DNA of 45,893 nucleotides from an uncultured Collinsella sp. (GTDB taxonomy: Bacteria > Actinomycetota > Coriobacteriia > Coriobacteriales > Coriobacteriaceae): the NCBI GenBank assembly GCA_902470065.1, contig CABRFA010000008.1:1-45893 (forward strand). Reading direction: 5' to 3'. Both the position numbers and the translations under genes were made by a program. Within the stretch, counting starts at the first letter, position 1, and the number at the start of each line of letters is the position of its first letter. This document shows positions 6,871-15,138 of the stretch, piece by piece. The notes below the pieces were generated by a model. That model searched no databases, was not told where the DNA came from, and worked only from the letters and a program-made list of their open reading frames with translations.

Positions 6871-8769
6871 TTAATCCAGCTCTTTTAAGCCATGCGCCAG
6901 CTGCCAGTACTCGCCGTGCTGGGCGAGCAGCTCTTCGTGCGTGCCGCGCTCGATGATGCGGCCGTGTTCGAGGACCATGATGGCGTCGGCGTCGCGGACG
7001 GTGGACAGGCGGTGCGCGATCATAAACGTGGTGCGACCGCGCATGATGCGGTCCATACCGCGCTCGATGAGCTTTTCGGTACGCGTGTCAATGGAGCTCG
7101 TGGCCTCGTCCAGGATGAGCACCGGCGGATCGGCGACGGCCACGCGCGCGATGGCGAGCAGCTGACGCTGACCCTGCGACAGGTTGGCGCCGTCGGCCGT
7201 GACCGGTGTGTCGTAGCCCCGCGGCAGGCGGCGGATAAACGAGTCGGCGCAGGCGGCCTCGGCAGCGGCGCGCACCTCCTCGTCGGTCGCGTCGAGCTTG
7301 CCAAAACGGATGTTCTGCGCAATGGTGCCGCTAAACAGGTGCGTATCCTGCAGCACAATGCCGAGCGACCCGCGCAGGCTGGCCTTGGCAATGTGCTTGA
7401 CGTCGATGCCGTCGTACGTGATCTCGCCGTCATCGACCTCGTAGAAGCGGTTGATGAGGTTGGTAATGGTCGTCTTGCCGGCGCCCGTGGAGCCCACAAA
7501 CGCAATCTTTTGCCCCGGCTTGGCAAACAGGTTGAGGTCCGTGAGCACGCGGGCGCCCGGCACGTAGGAAAAGTCCACGGCATGGAAGCGCACGTCGCCG
7601 GCAAGCGGGACCAAGCCGCACGTGAGCTCGGTGCCGTCGGCGGCCACCGCGCGGCCCGACTCATCAACGGCTGCCACGTCATTCAGGTGCCCGTAGACGC
7701 CCACGCCCTGGCCCTCGGGAATTTTCCACGCCCACGCGGCATCGCCCGTCTGCACCAGCTCCACGCAGCCCTCGTCCACCTCGGGCTCAAGGTCCATAGC
7801 CGCAAACAGGCGCTCGGCACCGGCCAACGCGTTGAGCAAGAAGTTGCCGAGCTGCGTAAACTGGTTGATGGGCATGGCGGCCTGGCGCACAAAGACCAGG
7901 TAGCTTGCAAGTGCGCCCACATCGGCGAGCCCCTTGATGCAGAGCATGCCGCCCGCCACGGCGACGATGGCATAGTTGACGTAGCCAATCACGACGGTCA
8001 TGGGCACCATGGAGTTGGCATAGCTCACGGCGGCGGTACCGGTGCGGCGAAGCTCGTCGTTGCGGCAGGTGAAGCCGGCGACATTCGCTGCCTCACGGTT
8101 AAAGACCTTGATGACCTTTTGGCCCGAGACCATTTCTTCGATATATCCGTCCAGGTCGCCAAGCGATGCCTGCTGGGCAGCAAAGAAACGCTTAGAGCGC
8201 GCGCCCGAGTAGCGCGCATACAGCACAATGGCCGCATCGCACACGAGTGTGATAATCGTGAGCTGCCAGTTAAGGATGATGAGCATAGCCGTGGTGCCCA
8301 CAACCTGAATGGCGGCCTGAATCACGTTGGCAAAGCTGTTGTTAAGCGCCTCGGAGACGGTGTCGACGTCGTTGGTGAAAAAACTCATGATGTCGCCCGA
8401 GCGCGTGCTGTCAAAATAACTGAGCGGCAGCGTCTGGATGTGCGCGAACAGGTCGCGGCGAATATCGGACACCACGCGTTGGGCCGCGCGCACCATGATC
8501 TGCGAGTAGCCCAGGGCCGAAAGCACGCCCGCGGCGTAGATGATCGCCGTCAGGATGACCTGCTTGGCGAGCAGTTCCTCCCCGCCCGTAGCCAAACCGT
8601 TAACGATGGGGCGCACCATGTAGGTGCCGGCGAGGCTCGCGATGGCGGCGACGGAGGCGAGCACGCCCACCGCGAGCAACGAGAACTTGGCATGCCCCAT
8701 GTAGGAGAGCAGGCGGCGCACAGTGCGTTTGAGGTCGGCCGGGCGTGCTTGGGCTGCGGTCTTAGGCAT
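6871..8769 (-). CDS. ABC exporter half-transporter, canonical ATPase subunit
   Basis: This 632-residue protein has an N-terminal six-helix exporter domain and a C-terminal ATPase domain. Walker A is GSTGAGKT (426-433), Walker B LILDE (551-555) carries the catalytic glutamate, and the H-loop is AHR with H586. The signature is LSQGQ instead of LSGGQ. An insertion of about 60 residues (331-395) separates the two domains. Its partner, encoded just upstream, has a degenerate ATP site, so the pair should form a heterodimeric multidrug-type exporter like TM287/288 or BmrCD. The ATG at 8769 overlaps the upstream stop by 8 bp, with GAAGGGGG before it. Substrate unknown. Confidence 0.9.
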   Translation of the reverse strand: MPKTAAQARPADLKRTVRRLLSYMGHAKFSLLAVGVLASVAAIASLAGTYMVRPIVNGLATGGEELLAKQVILTAIIYAAGVLSALGYSQIMVRAAQRVVSDIRRDLFAHIQTLPLSYFDSTRSGDIMSFFTNDVDTVSEALNNSFANVIQAAIQVVGTTAMLIILNWQLTIITLVCDAAIVLYARYSGARSKRFFAAQQASLGDLDGYIEEMVSGQKVIKVFNREAANVAGFTCRNDELRRTGTAAVSYANSMVPMTVVIGYVNYAIVAVAGGMLCIKGLADVGALASYLVFVRQAAMPINQFTQLGNFLLNALAGAERLFAAMDLEPEVDEGCVELVQTGDAAWAWKIPEGQGVGVYGHLNDVAAVDESGRAVAADGTELTCGLVPLAGDVRFHAVDFSYVPGARVLTDLNLFAKPGQKIAFVGSTGAGKTTITNLINRFYEVDDGEITYDGIDVKHIAKASLRGSLGIVLQDTHLFSGTIAQNIRFGKLDATDEEVRAAAEAACADSFIRRLPRGYDTPVTADGANLSQGQRQLLAIARVAVADPPVLILDEATSSIDTRTEKLIERGMDRIMRGRTTFMIAHRLSTVRDADAIMVLEHGRIIERGTHEELLAQHGEYWQLAHGLKELD

Positions 8770-10591
8770 GGCGCTCACCCCCTTCCAAGGGCGATCCGCA
8801 TGCGACGGAGGAAAATGGATCATTCGCGCAGCCACCGTCGTTGCCATCGCCGGCGTCCGCGTTCCCCGCAAACTCCATCTGCGAGGCGTAAATCTCCTGG
8901 TATATGTTGTCGCCCGCTAGCAGTTCCTCGTGCGTGCCCACGCCGTGGACACGACCGTCGTCCAGCACCACAATGCGATCGGCATCCATGACACTCGCGA
9001 TGCGCTGGGCGATGATGAGCACGGTCGCATCGGGAATCCGAGCGATGTGCTCGCGAATCTTTGCGTCGGTCGCCATATCGACCGCGCTGGTGGAGTCATC
9101 AAAAATGAGCACGCGCGGATGCTTGAGCAGCGTGCGCGCGATGCACAGGCGTTGCTTCTGGCCACCCGAGACACCGGCGCCGCCTTGGCCCAACTCGCCG
9201 TCCAGCCCGCCGATGCGATCAAGGAACTCGTCCACGCACGCCGCGCGGCAAGCCGCGAGGAGCTCATCGTCCGACGCCTGCGGATTGCCCCACTGCAGAT
9301 TCTCGCGCACGGTGCCCGTGAACAGCACATTCTTTTGCAGCACAATGCCCACAGCGTCGCGCAAGGCGGCGAGGTCGTAGTCACGCACGTCACGTCCGCC
9401 CACAAGCACGGCGCCCTCGGTAGCGTCGTACAGGCGCGCAATCAGCTGCACAAGCGAGCTCTTGCCCGATCCCGTACCGCCGAGGATGCCCACCGTCGAG
9501 CCGCTCTCGATGCGAAGGTCGATATGCTCGAGCACATCCTCGGCTGCATCCGCGCGGTATTTAAAGGAAACGTCGCGAAACTCGATACTGCCGTCCGCTG
9601 GCGCCGCAATCGCGAGGTCTCCCGCGGGGCTGGCGATAAAGGGCTCCTCATCGAGCACCTCGGCGATACGGCCCACACTCGTAAGAGCGCGCGTGAGCAG
9701 CAAAAACACGTTGGAAATCATCATGAGCGAGTTCATGATCAGCAGCACGTAGCTCATAAAGCCCGTGAGAGAGCCTACACCCAACTTGCCGGCGAGAATC
9801 ATGCGGCCGCCAATCCACAGGATGGAGAGCGCAGCCACGTACATCGACAGCTGAAACACCGGCAGGTTGAGCACCGCGCTGCCAAAGGTCTTTGTCGCAG
9901 TGCGCGCGAGCTCGGTATTGACGGTGTCGAACTTGGCCTCCTCGTGCTCGGTACGAACGTAGGCCTTGACGGCACGCACGGCGGTGAGGTCCTCCTGTAC
10001 CACGCCGTTGAGGTGGTCCATCGAGGTCTGGAGTTGGCGGTAGAGCGGGCTCACGCGATAGGTGATGACGCCCAGTACGATTGCCAGCACGGGCAAGATG
10101 ATCGCAAAGACGGTGGCGAGCGGGCGCGACAGCATCAGCGCGTAGATAAGGCCGACGATAAGCGTCACCGGGCCGCGCACCATAGGGCGAAAGCCGTTGC
10201 CCACAGCATTTTGGATAACGGTGATGTCCGTGGTCATGCGGGTGACGAGCGAGCTGGCGTCGTAGTTGTCCAGGTTGCCAAAAGCGAGCGTCTGAATCTT
10301 TTTGTACTCGGCCTCGCGCAGGTTAGCGCCTAGGCCCGAGGCAACGCGGGCGGACGTGCGGGCATAACCCAAGCCCAGTACCAGCGAAAGCGCAGCGCAC
10401 ACCAACATGTACGCGCCCTGTAGCAGCATGTAGTTGATATCACACGCAGGCACGCCCACATCGATGATGTTGGCCATGATGACCGGGATAAACAGCTCGA
10501 GCACCGTCTCGACCGACACAAAGAACACGCCGAGGATGGCATCGCGACGGTATGCCCCTAGATAGGAAAACAGTATTTTGAGATTGCGCAC
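8762..10591 (-). CDS. ABC exporter half-transporter, degenerate-site subunit
   Basis: This 609-residue membrane ATPase is the first gene of the exporter pair. Walker A is GGTGSGKS (371-378) and the signature VSGGQ (474-478) is intact. However, Walker B is LIFDD (495-499), with D499 in place of the catalytic glutamate, and the H-loop reads AQR, with Q529 in place of histidine. This asymmetry is the hallmark of heterodimeric exporters in which one ATP site hydrolyses poorly. The start is a GTG at 10591 behind GGGGG, with no better ATG. The tail after about 575 is rich in D, G and N and poorly conserved in character. It is divergent from a MATE exporter, which suggests a drug or metabolite export locus. 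Confidence 0.88.
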   Translation of the reverse strand: MRNLKILFSYLGAYRRDAILGVFFVSVETVLELFIPVIMANIIDVGVPACDINYMLLQGAYMLVCAALSLVLGLGYARTSARVASGLGANLREAEYKKIQTLAFGNLDNYDASSLVTRMTTDITVIQNAVGNGFRPMVRGPVTLIVGLIYALMLSRPLATVFAIILPVLAIVLGVITYRVSPLYRQLQTSMDHLNGVVQEDLTAVRAVKAYVRTEHEEAKFDTVNTELARTATKTFGSAVLNLPVFQLSMYVAALSILWIGGRMILAGKLGVGSLTGFMSYVLLIMNSLMMISNVFLLLTRALTSVGRIAEVLDEEPFIASPAGDLAIAAPADGSIEFRDVSFKYRADAAEDVLEHIDLRIESGSTVGILGGTGSGKSSLVQLIARLYDATEGAVLVGGRDVRDYDLAALRDAVGIVLQKNVLFTGTVRENLQWGNPQASDDELLAACRAACVDEFLDRIGGLDGELGQGGAGVSGGQKQRLCIARTLLKHPRVLIFDDSTSAVDMATDAKIREHIARIPDATVLIIAQRIASVMDADRIVVLDDGRVHGVGTHEELLAGDNIYQEIYASQMEFAGNADAGDGNDGGCANDPFSSVACGSPLEGGERHA

Positions 10592-10779
10592 GCAGGTTCA
10601 ACCCCCATCAAACGTTGTTCGCAAACGCACGTATTATTGCGCGCCGAATAATGGTGTCAAGTATTCCGAAATCGTTTTCTGCAAGGTTAGCGCCGGCGGC
10701 GAGTTCTCGTGACGTGTGTCCATATTCACTCGGAATAATAGTGCACGCGACTTATTTCGCCCCACTGCCAACATAAACC

Positions 10780-10810
10780 TTGACTCTACAATCGTTGTAG
10801 GGTTTTCACT
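10780..10810 (+). promoter_or_regulatory. Probable MATE promoter with palindromic operator
   Basis: TTGACT at 10780-10785 is a good -35 box. The dyad CTACAATCGTTGTAG (10786-10800) sits immediately downstream. A weak -10 (TTCACT, 10805-10810) would give a 19-base spacer, as in MerR-family promoters where the regulator binds between the boxes. No MerR gene is adjacent. It lies 40-70 bases before the MATE start, in the 259-bp divergent spacer. Confidence 0.45.
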
Positions 10811-10850
10811 ACACTGGTACGTAAACGAACCCAGCCAGAAAGCCCCGCCC

Positions 10851-12197
10851 ATGGAACACGACCTCACACGCGGCAATGTCCTTAAGACCATCGCGGTCTT
10901 TGCCCTGCCTTATATGCTCTCGTACTTTTTGCAGATGCTCTACGGCATGGCCGACCTGTACATGATGGGGCAGTTTAGCGGCGCCGCCGGCATCACCGCC
11001 GTGGGCAATGGTGCGCAGACGCTCTATATCATTACCGTGACGCTCGTGGGTCTAGCCATGGGAACGACGGTCATCGTCGGCCACGCCGTGGGTTCGCGCC
11101 GCTTCGACCGCGCCGAGACCGCCATCGGCAACACCATCACGCTCTTTATGGGCGTCTCGGTGGTGCTGGCCGCTGTCCTGCTTGCATTGTGTCCGCAGAT
11201 TGTGGCACTCATTGGCACGCCGGCCGAGGCAGTCGAAGGAACCGCCGCCTACCTGCGTATCTGCTTTGTCGGCATTCCGTTTATCGCCGCATACAACATT
11301 CTTTCGGCCATCTTTCGCGGGCTGGGCGATTCGCGCTCGCCTATGTACGTGATCGGCGTGGCATGCATCATCAACATCGCGCTCGACTTTCTGTTTATCG
11401 GCCACATGGGGCTCGGCCCCGTGGGCGCGGCGCTCGGCACGGTAACCGCGCAGACGGCCAGCGTTGCCCTCGCGCTCGTGTGGCTCAAGAGCCGCCGCAC
11501 GAACATCCACGTTAAGCGCAGCGACCTGCGCCCTCAGCCCGAGGTACTCGGCAGCATTCTTAAGATCGGCGTGCCCGTGGCCGTGCAGGACGGCTGCATC
11601 CAGGTGGCGTTTATGTTTATCACCGTCATTGCCAACCACCGAGGGCTCGTCGACGCTGCCGCCGTGGGCCTGGTCGAAAAGATGATCAGCTTTTTGTTCA
11701 TTGTGCCGAGTTCCATGGGCGCTACCGTCAGTGCACTCACGGCGCAAAACGCCGGCGCAGGCAAGGGCGATCGTGCACGTCAGGTGCTCAAGGATGCCAT
11801 GACCATCTCGGTAGTGTATGGCTGCCTGATCACGATACTGATGTGGCTAGTGGCGCCGGCGTTTATCGGCTTTTTTGCCAAGGACGCCGCGGTAGTCGCG
11901 GCCGGCACCGGCTATATGCGCAGCTATATTTTCGACGCGATTTTTGCCGGCATCCACATTTGCTTTAGCGGCTTTTTCGCTGCGTATGGCAAGAGCTACA
12001 TCGGCTTTGCGCACAACGTGCTGGCCGTGGCGCTCATTCGCGTGCCGGGCGCGTGGCTGCTGTCGAACGCCTATTCCGACACGCTGTTTCCCATGGGCAT
12101 CGCCTCGCCGTGCGGGTCGATTTTGTCGGCAGTCATCTGTGTTATCGCGTTTACCGTGCTCAACCGGCGCGGGGCTTTTGACAAGTTGGCAGCGTAG
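10851..12197 (+). CDS. MATE-family multidrug/organic cation exporter
   Basis: This 448-residue protein has about twelve membrane segments in two related halves, typical MATE length, and conserved helix features such as PYMLSYFLQMLYGMADLYMMG at the N-terminus. MATE proteins export cationic or planar compounds using sodium or proton gradients. The ATG at 10851 is preferred over the upstream ATG at 10716 because hydrophobic, family-like sequence begins there and the longer version would cover the promoter. It is divergently transcribed from the ABC exporter pair, so both may respond to the same signal. Confidence 0.88.
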   Translation: MEHDLTRGNVLKTIAVFALPYMLSYFLQMLYGMADLYMMGQFSGAAGITAVGNGAQTLYIITVTLVGLAMGTTVIVGHAVGSRRFDRAETAIGNTITLFMGVSVVLAAVLLALCPQIVALIGTPAEAVEGTAAYLRICFVGIPFIAAYNILSAIFRGLGDSRSPMYVIGVACIINIALDFLFIGHMGLGPVGAALGTVTAQTASVALALVWLKSRRTNIHVKRSDLRPQPEVLGSILKIGVPVAVQDGCIQVAFMFITVIANHRGLVDAAAVGLVEKMISFLFIVPSSMGATVSALTAQNAGAGKGDRARQVLKDAMTISVVYGCLITILMWLVAPAFIGFFAKDAAVVAAGTGYMRSYIFDAIFAGIHICFSGFFAAYGKSYIGFAHNVLAVALIRVPGAWLLSNAYSDTLFPMGIASPCGSILSAVICVIAFTVLNRRGAFDKLAA

Positions 12198-12292
12198 CGG
12201 GGCAACGCGAGATCGCCCTTATCGATGACATCATCAGCGACGACCCGGCGACCTACGTGACGCAAATCACGGTGCCGGTCTCTCTAGGCTAG
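12182..12292 (+). pseudogene. Possible remnant: coding-like tail without a start
   Basis: Behind the MATE gene one frame stays open from 12182 to a TAG at 12290-12292 and encodes a tail ending DDPATYVTQITVPVSLG. Third positions are strongly G/C, as expected of coding DNA here. There is no start codon with an SD, and the frame is closed upstream at 12179. It may be the last part of a gene lost by deletion; the family is not recognised. Its end overlaps the end of the small gene on the other strand. Confidence 0.3.
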
Positions 12293-12463
12293 ACCGAGCC
12301 TCGCCTCTAGCTCGGTCAACGCCTCAAAGGCATCGCGAGATGCACCCGCCGCGCGCTCACGCTCGGCAATGCAAATTCGCATCATTAAGCGCTCTTTTGC
12401 CTGCACTTGGGAATGCTTCGTGCGCCCTTCCGCCTGCGAGCAATTGCGATTCTCTATATCCAT
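12284..12463 (-). CDS. Small helical protein coupled to ligA
   Basis: This is a 59-residue hypothetical protein starting MDIENRNCSQ and ending ELEARLGLA. Its ATG shares a base with the ligA stop (TAATG), a classic coupled arrangement, which makes expression likely. The second half is charged and predicted helical. No motif identifies it. A role with DNA ligase or as an antitoxin-like protein would be speculation. Confidence 0.55.
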   Translation of the reverse strand: MDIENRNCSQAEGRTKHSQVQAKERLMMRICIAERERAAGASRDAFEALTELEARLGLA

Positions 12464-14691
12464 TACGCCTCCGGCACCTGACCAGTAGCCAAGATCTGCT
12501 CGAGCGCGTCCTCGTCCAGCACGGGTACACCCAGCTGCTCGGCCTTGGTGAGCTTGGAGCCCGCTTTGGGGCCGGCGACCAGATAGCTCGTCTTCTTTGA
12601 CACACTGCCCGAGACCTTGGCGCCGAGCACCTTGAGCGCCGCGCCTGCCTCGTCGCGCGTGCGGTTGACGAGCGTGCCGGTGAGCACGAAGGTCAGACCC
12701 GCGAGTGGCTGTGCGTCGGCGAGCTCGCCTGCCACGCCAGCGTCGGCTGCGGCCTGCGCGTGCGCGGCGCCCAAGTCGACCTCGAGCGAAAGGCCCGCTT
12801 GGCGCAGGCGCTCCAGCACGGCAAGGTTCTCGGGCACGGCCAGGAACTGCTTGACGCTCGCCGCAATCTTGGGACCGATGCCCTCGCACTCGGCAATGTC
12901 CTCTTCGCTCGCCAAGATGAGCTTGTCAATCGACAGGAATCGCTCGGCGATGACCTCGCCCACGCTCTTGCCCACGTGGCGGATGCCCAGGGCAAACAGC
13001 ACGCGACCGAGCGGCTGGCTCTTGGACTTGTTGAGCTCGGCGATGATTTTCTCGGCCGTCTTGAGGCCCACCGGGATGGGGTCGCCCTTCTTGACACCCT
13101 TTTTGCTGTTGGAGCTGGCATAGGTGCGCCCCGTGTCCAGGCCTGCGATGTCGTCGACCGTGAGCTGGTAGAAGTCCGCGACGTCGTGAATCAGCCCGGC
13201 GGCGATCATCTTGTCGACGATCTCGTCGCCCAGGCCGTCGACGTCCATGCAGCCACGGCTCACCCAGTGGAGCAGGCGCTCCTTGAGCTGCGCGGGGCAG
13301 TCGATGGACACGCAGCGGTAGGCGACCTCGCCATCCTCATGGACCACGGGGCTGCCGCACACGGGGCAGACCTCGGGCATGTGCCAGTCAACCGAATCGG
13401 CCGGGCGCTTGTCGAGCACCGGGCCCACGACCTCGGGGATCACGTCACCCGCCTTGTGCACGATGATGGTGTCGCCCTCGCGCACGTTTTTGCGGCGAAT
13501 CTCGTCGATGTTGTGCAGCGTGGCGCGCGCGATGGTGGAGCCGGCAACCGTCACCGGGTCGAACTCGGCGACCGGCGTGAGCACGCCGGTGCGGCCCACC
13601 TGGATGCGAATCTCGCGCAGGACGGTCTGCTTTTCCTCGGGCGGGAACTTAAAGGCGATGGCCCAGCGCGGTGCGCGGGCAGTAAAGCCCAGGTCAAGCT
13701 GCTGCTGAAAGCTGTCGACCTTTACGACCACGCCGTCGATGTCGTAGTCCAGGTCACCGCGGTGCTCAAGCGCCTGGGCACAGAACTCGTGAACCTCGGC
13801 GGGCGTGGCACAACGGGCCACGTTGGGGTTGACGCTAAAGCCGGCGCTGCGCAGCCAATCCAGAAACTCGCGTTGGCTGTGGACGTGCAACGGGTCGGTA
13901 TCGGCGATGGCATAGATAAAGGTGGCCAGGTCGCGGCGCGCTGTGACCTTGGGATCCTTTTGGCGTAAGGATCCTGCAGCGGCGTTGCGCGGGTTGGCGA
14001 AGGGATCGCGCCCCTCGGCATCGGCCTCTTCATTCAGGCGGACAAAGCTGCCCTTGGGCATATAGACCTCGCCGCGTACCTCGATGGTGCGCTCGCGGTC
14101 GGCGCCCATGTGGGCGAGCGCCGCCTCGGACAGATGCATGGGCACATCCTTGATGGTACGGACGTTGAGCGACACGTCCTCGCCCGTGGTGCCATCGCCG
14201 CGCGTGGCCGCGCGCACGAAGGTGCCGTTTTGGTAGGTAAGTGCCACGCCCAGACCGTCAATCTTAAGCTCGCAGGTATAGGTGACGCTACCTGCGCCGA
14301 GCGCATCCTCGGTTCGTTGGAGCCACGCGTCAAGTTCGTCCAGATCCATGGCATCGTCCATGGAATACATGCGCGCCATATGCGTGACCGGCGTAAACTG
14401 CTCGCTCACGTACCCGCCCACGCGTTGGGTGTAGCTGTCGGGCGTCACCAGGTCGGGGTAGGTCGCCTCGATTTCCTGCAGCTCAACGAGCATTTTGTCG
14501 AAGGCGGCGTCCGTGATCTCGGGCGCATCGAGCATGTAATAGCGATAGGCGTGGTAGTCGAGCTCGTGGCGCAGCTCGGCCGCGCGCGCTGCCGCCTGGG
14601 CACGGGCATCGGCCGATGCAGCGGTATCCGCGCTCGCGGGCGTTTCGGTATCGATGTCCACGCCGTCACCAAACAGGCTCGATTGCTCCAT
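12463..14691 (-). CDS. ligA: NAD-dependent DNA ligase LigA
   Basis: This 742-residue protein seals nicks in replication and repair, using NAD. The adenylation lysine is in KIDG (K143). A four-cysteine zinc finger (CPVCG ... CVSIDCP) precedes helix-hairpin-helix repeats, and a BRCT domain occupies roughly the last 80 residues (LAGLTFVLTGTL onward). The length is normal with a short Ala-rich N-terminal extension. The ATG at 14691 has GAAGGAG seven bases upstream. The gene is followed without gap by a small ORF. Confidence 0.97.
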   Translation of the reverse strand: MEQSSLFGDGVDIDTETPASADTAASADARAQAAARAAELRHELDYHAYRYYMLDAPEITDAAFDKMLVELQEIEATYPDLVTPDSYTQRVGGYVSEQFTPVTHMARMYSMDDAMDLDELDAWLQRTEDALGAGSVTYTCELKIDGLGVALTYQNGTFVRAATRGDGTTGEDVSLNVRTIKDVPMHLSEAALAHMGADRERTIEVRGEVYMPKGSFVRLNEEADAEGRDPFANPRNAAAGSLRQKDPKVTARRDLATFIYAIADTDPLHVHSQREFLDWLRSAGFSVNPNVARCATPAEVHEFCAQALEHRGDLDYDIDGVVVKVDSFQQQLDLGFTARAPRWAIAFKFPPEEKQTVLREIRIQVGRTGVLTPVAEFDPVTVAGSTIARATLHNIDEIRRKNVREGDTIIVHKAGDVIPEVVGPVLDKRPADSVDWHMPEVCPVCGSPVVHEDGEVAYRCVSIDCPAQLKERLLHWVSRGCMDVDGLGDEIVDKMIAAGLIHDVADFYQLTVDDIAGLDTGRTYASSNSKKGVKKGDPIPVGLKTAEKIIAELNKSKSQPLGRVLFALGIRHVGKSVGEVIAERFLSIDKLILASEEDIAECEGIGPKIAASVKQFLAVPENLAVLERLRQAGLSLEVDLGAAHAQAAADAGVAGELADAQPLAGLTFVLTGTLVNRTRDEAGAALKVLGAKVSGSVSKKTSYLVAGPKAGSKLTKAEQLGVPVLDEDALEQILATGQVPEA

Positions 14692-15076
14692 AGCGGCACT
14701 CCTTCGCTCGATTTCAAACGGATACTAGAGTACCACCGGTCACCATGGCGCCGAATAACCCTTTCGAACCGCACCGAATCGGCAGCCACCAGACTGGAGT
14801 GGACAGTTAGTTCAGATACGTATAAATCCTAGAGCCGAATCAAGCACGAACACCCCCGTTTCAACTAATTTGGGCTCCTCGAGACCATGTAAACGTCCCA
14901 CTCTCCCTTCCAAACACCCATTCGAGCCCCATCCCAATCAAAAATTGCTCAAAACGCATCCCAAGCTGCCCCAGATTTATACGTATCTGAACCAACTGTC
15001 CAGACCATTACGAACCAGGCCTCTTATCAGCCCCAAGTGATCCGTTTTTCTCCGTCCCCAACGGATCAATAAGAAA
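14692..15076. other. Intergenic region between ligA and htrA, mostly filled by a MITE-like element
   Basis: Within this region (the full spacer runs to 15138) bases 14801-15001 form an element with long terminal inverted repeats, listed separately. The 100 bases next to ligA must carry its promoter but no clear boxes stand out; TAGTAT occurs on the minus strand. The 75 bases before the htrA terminator show nothing recognisable. No open frame on either strand looks coding. Confidence 0.6.
14801..15001. mobile_element. 201-bp MITE-like element with 28-bp terminal inverted repeats
   Basis: The left end (14801-14828) starts GGACAGTTAGTTCAGATACG and the right end (14974-15001) is its reverse complement with one mismatch in 28. 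The interior of about 145 bp encodes nothing. The layout is that of a small non-autonomous transposable element. No clear target-site duplication is visible in the flanks. An alternative is a long-range RNA stem, but the even length of the arms and the non-coding interior favour a MITE. Confidence 0.65.
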
Positions 15077-15112
15077 AGAGGGGCTGTCCCACGTTGATGG
15101 GACAGCCCCTCT
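15077..15112 (-). terminator. Intrinsic terminator of htrA
   Basis: AGAGGGGCTGTCCCA (15077-15091) pairs perfectly with 15098-15112 around a six-base loop. On the minus strand the 15-bp stem is followed by TTTTCTTATT. It lies 27 bases after the htrA stop codon. Confidence 0.9.
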
Positions 15113-15138
15113 GGCATCGGTATGTGCGATACGGCTCG

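Noticed and set aside
6892..8991. 699-codon open frame antisense to the ABC exporter gene
   Set aside because: The minus strand encodes a full ABC transporter with all motifs. The antisense product has low-complexity composition and no recognisable fold.
14750..14775. GGTTCGAAAGGG on the minus strand, resembling a tRNA T-arm
   Set aside because: There is no matching acceptor stem, D-arm or anticodon arm in the flanks.
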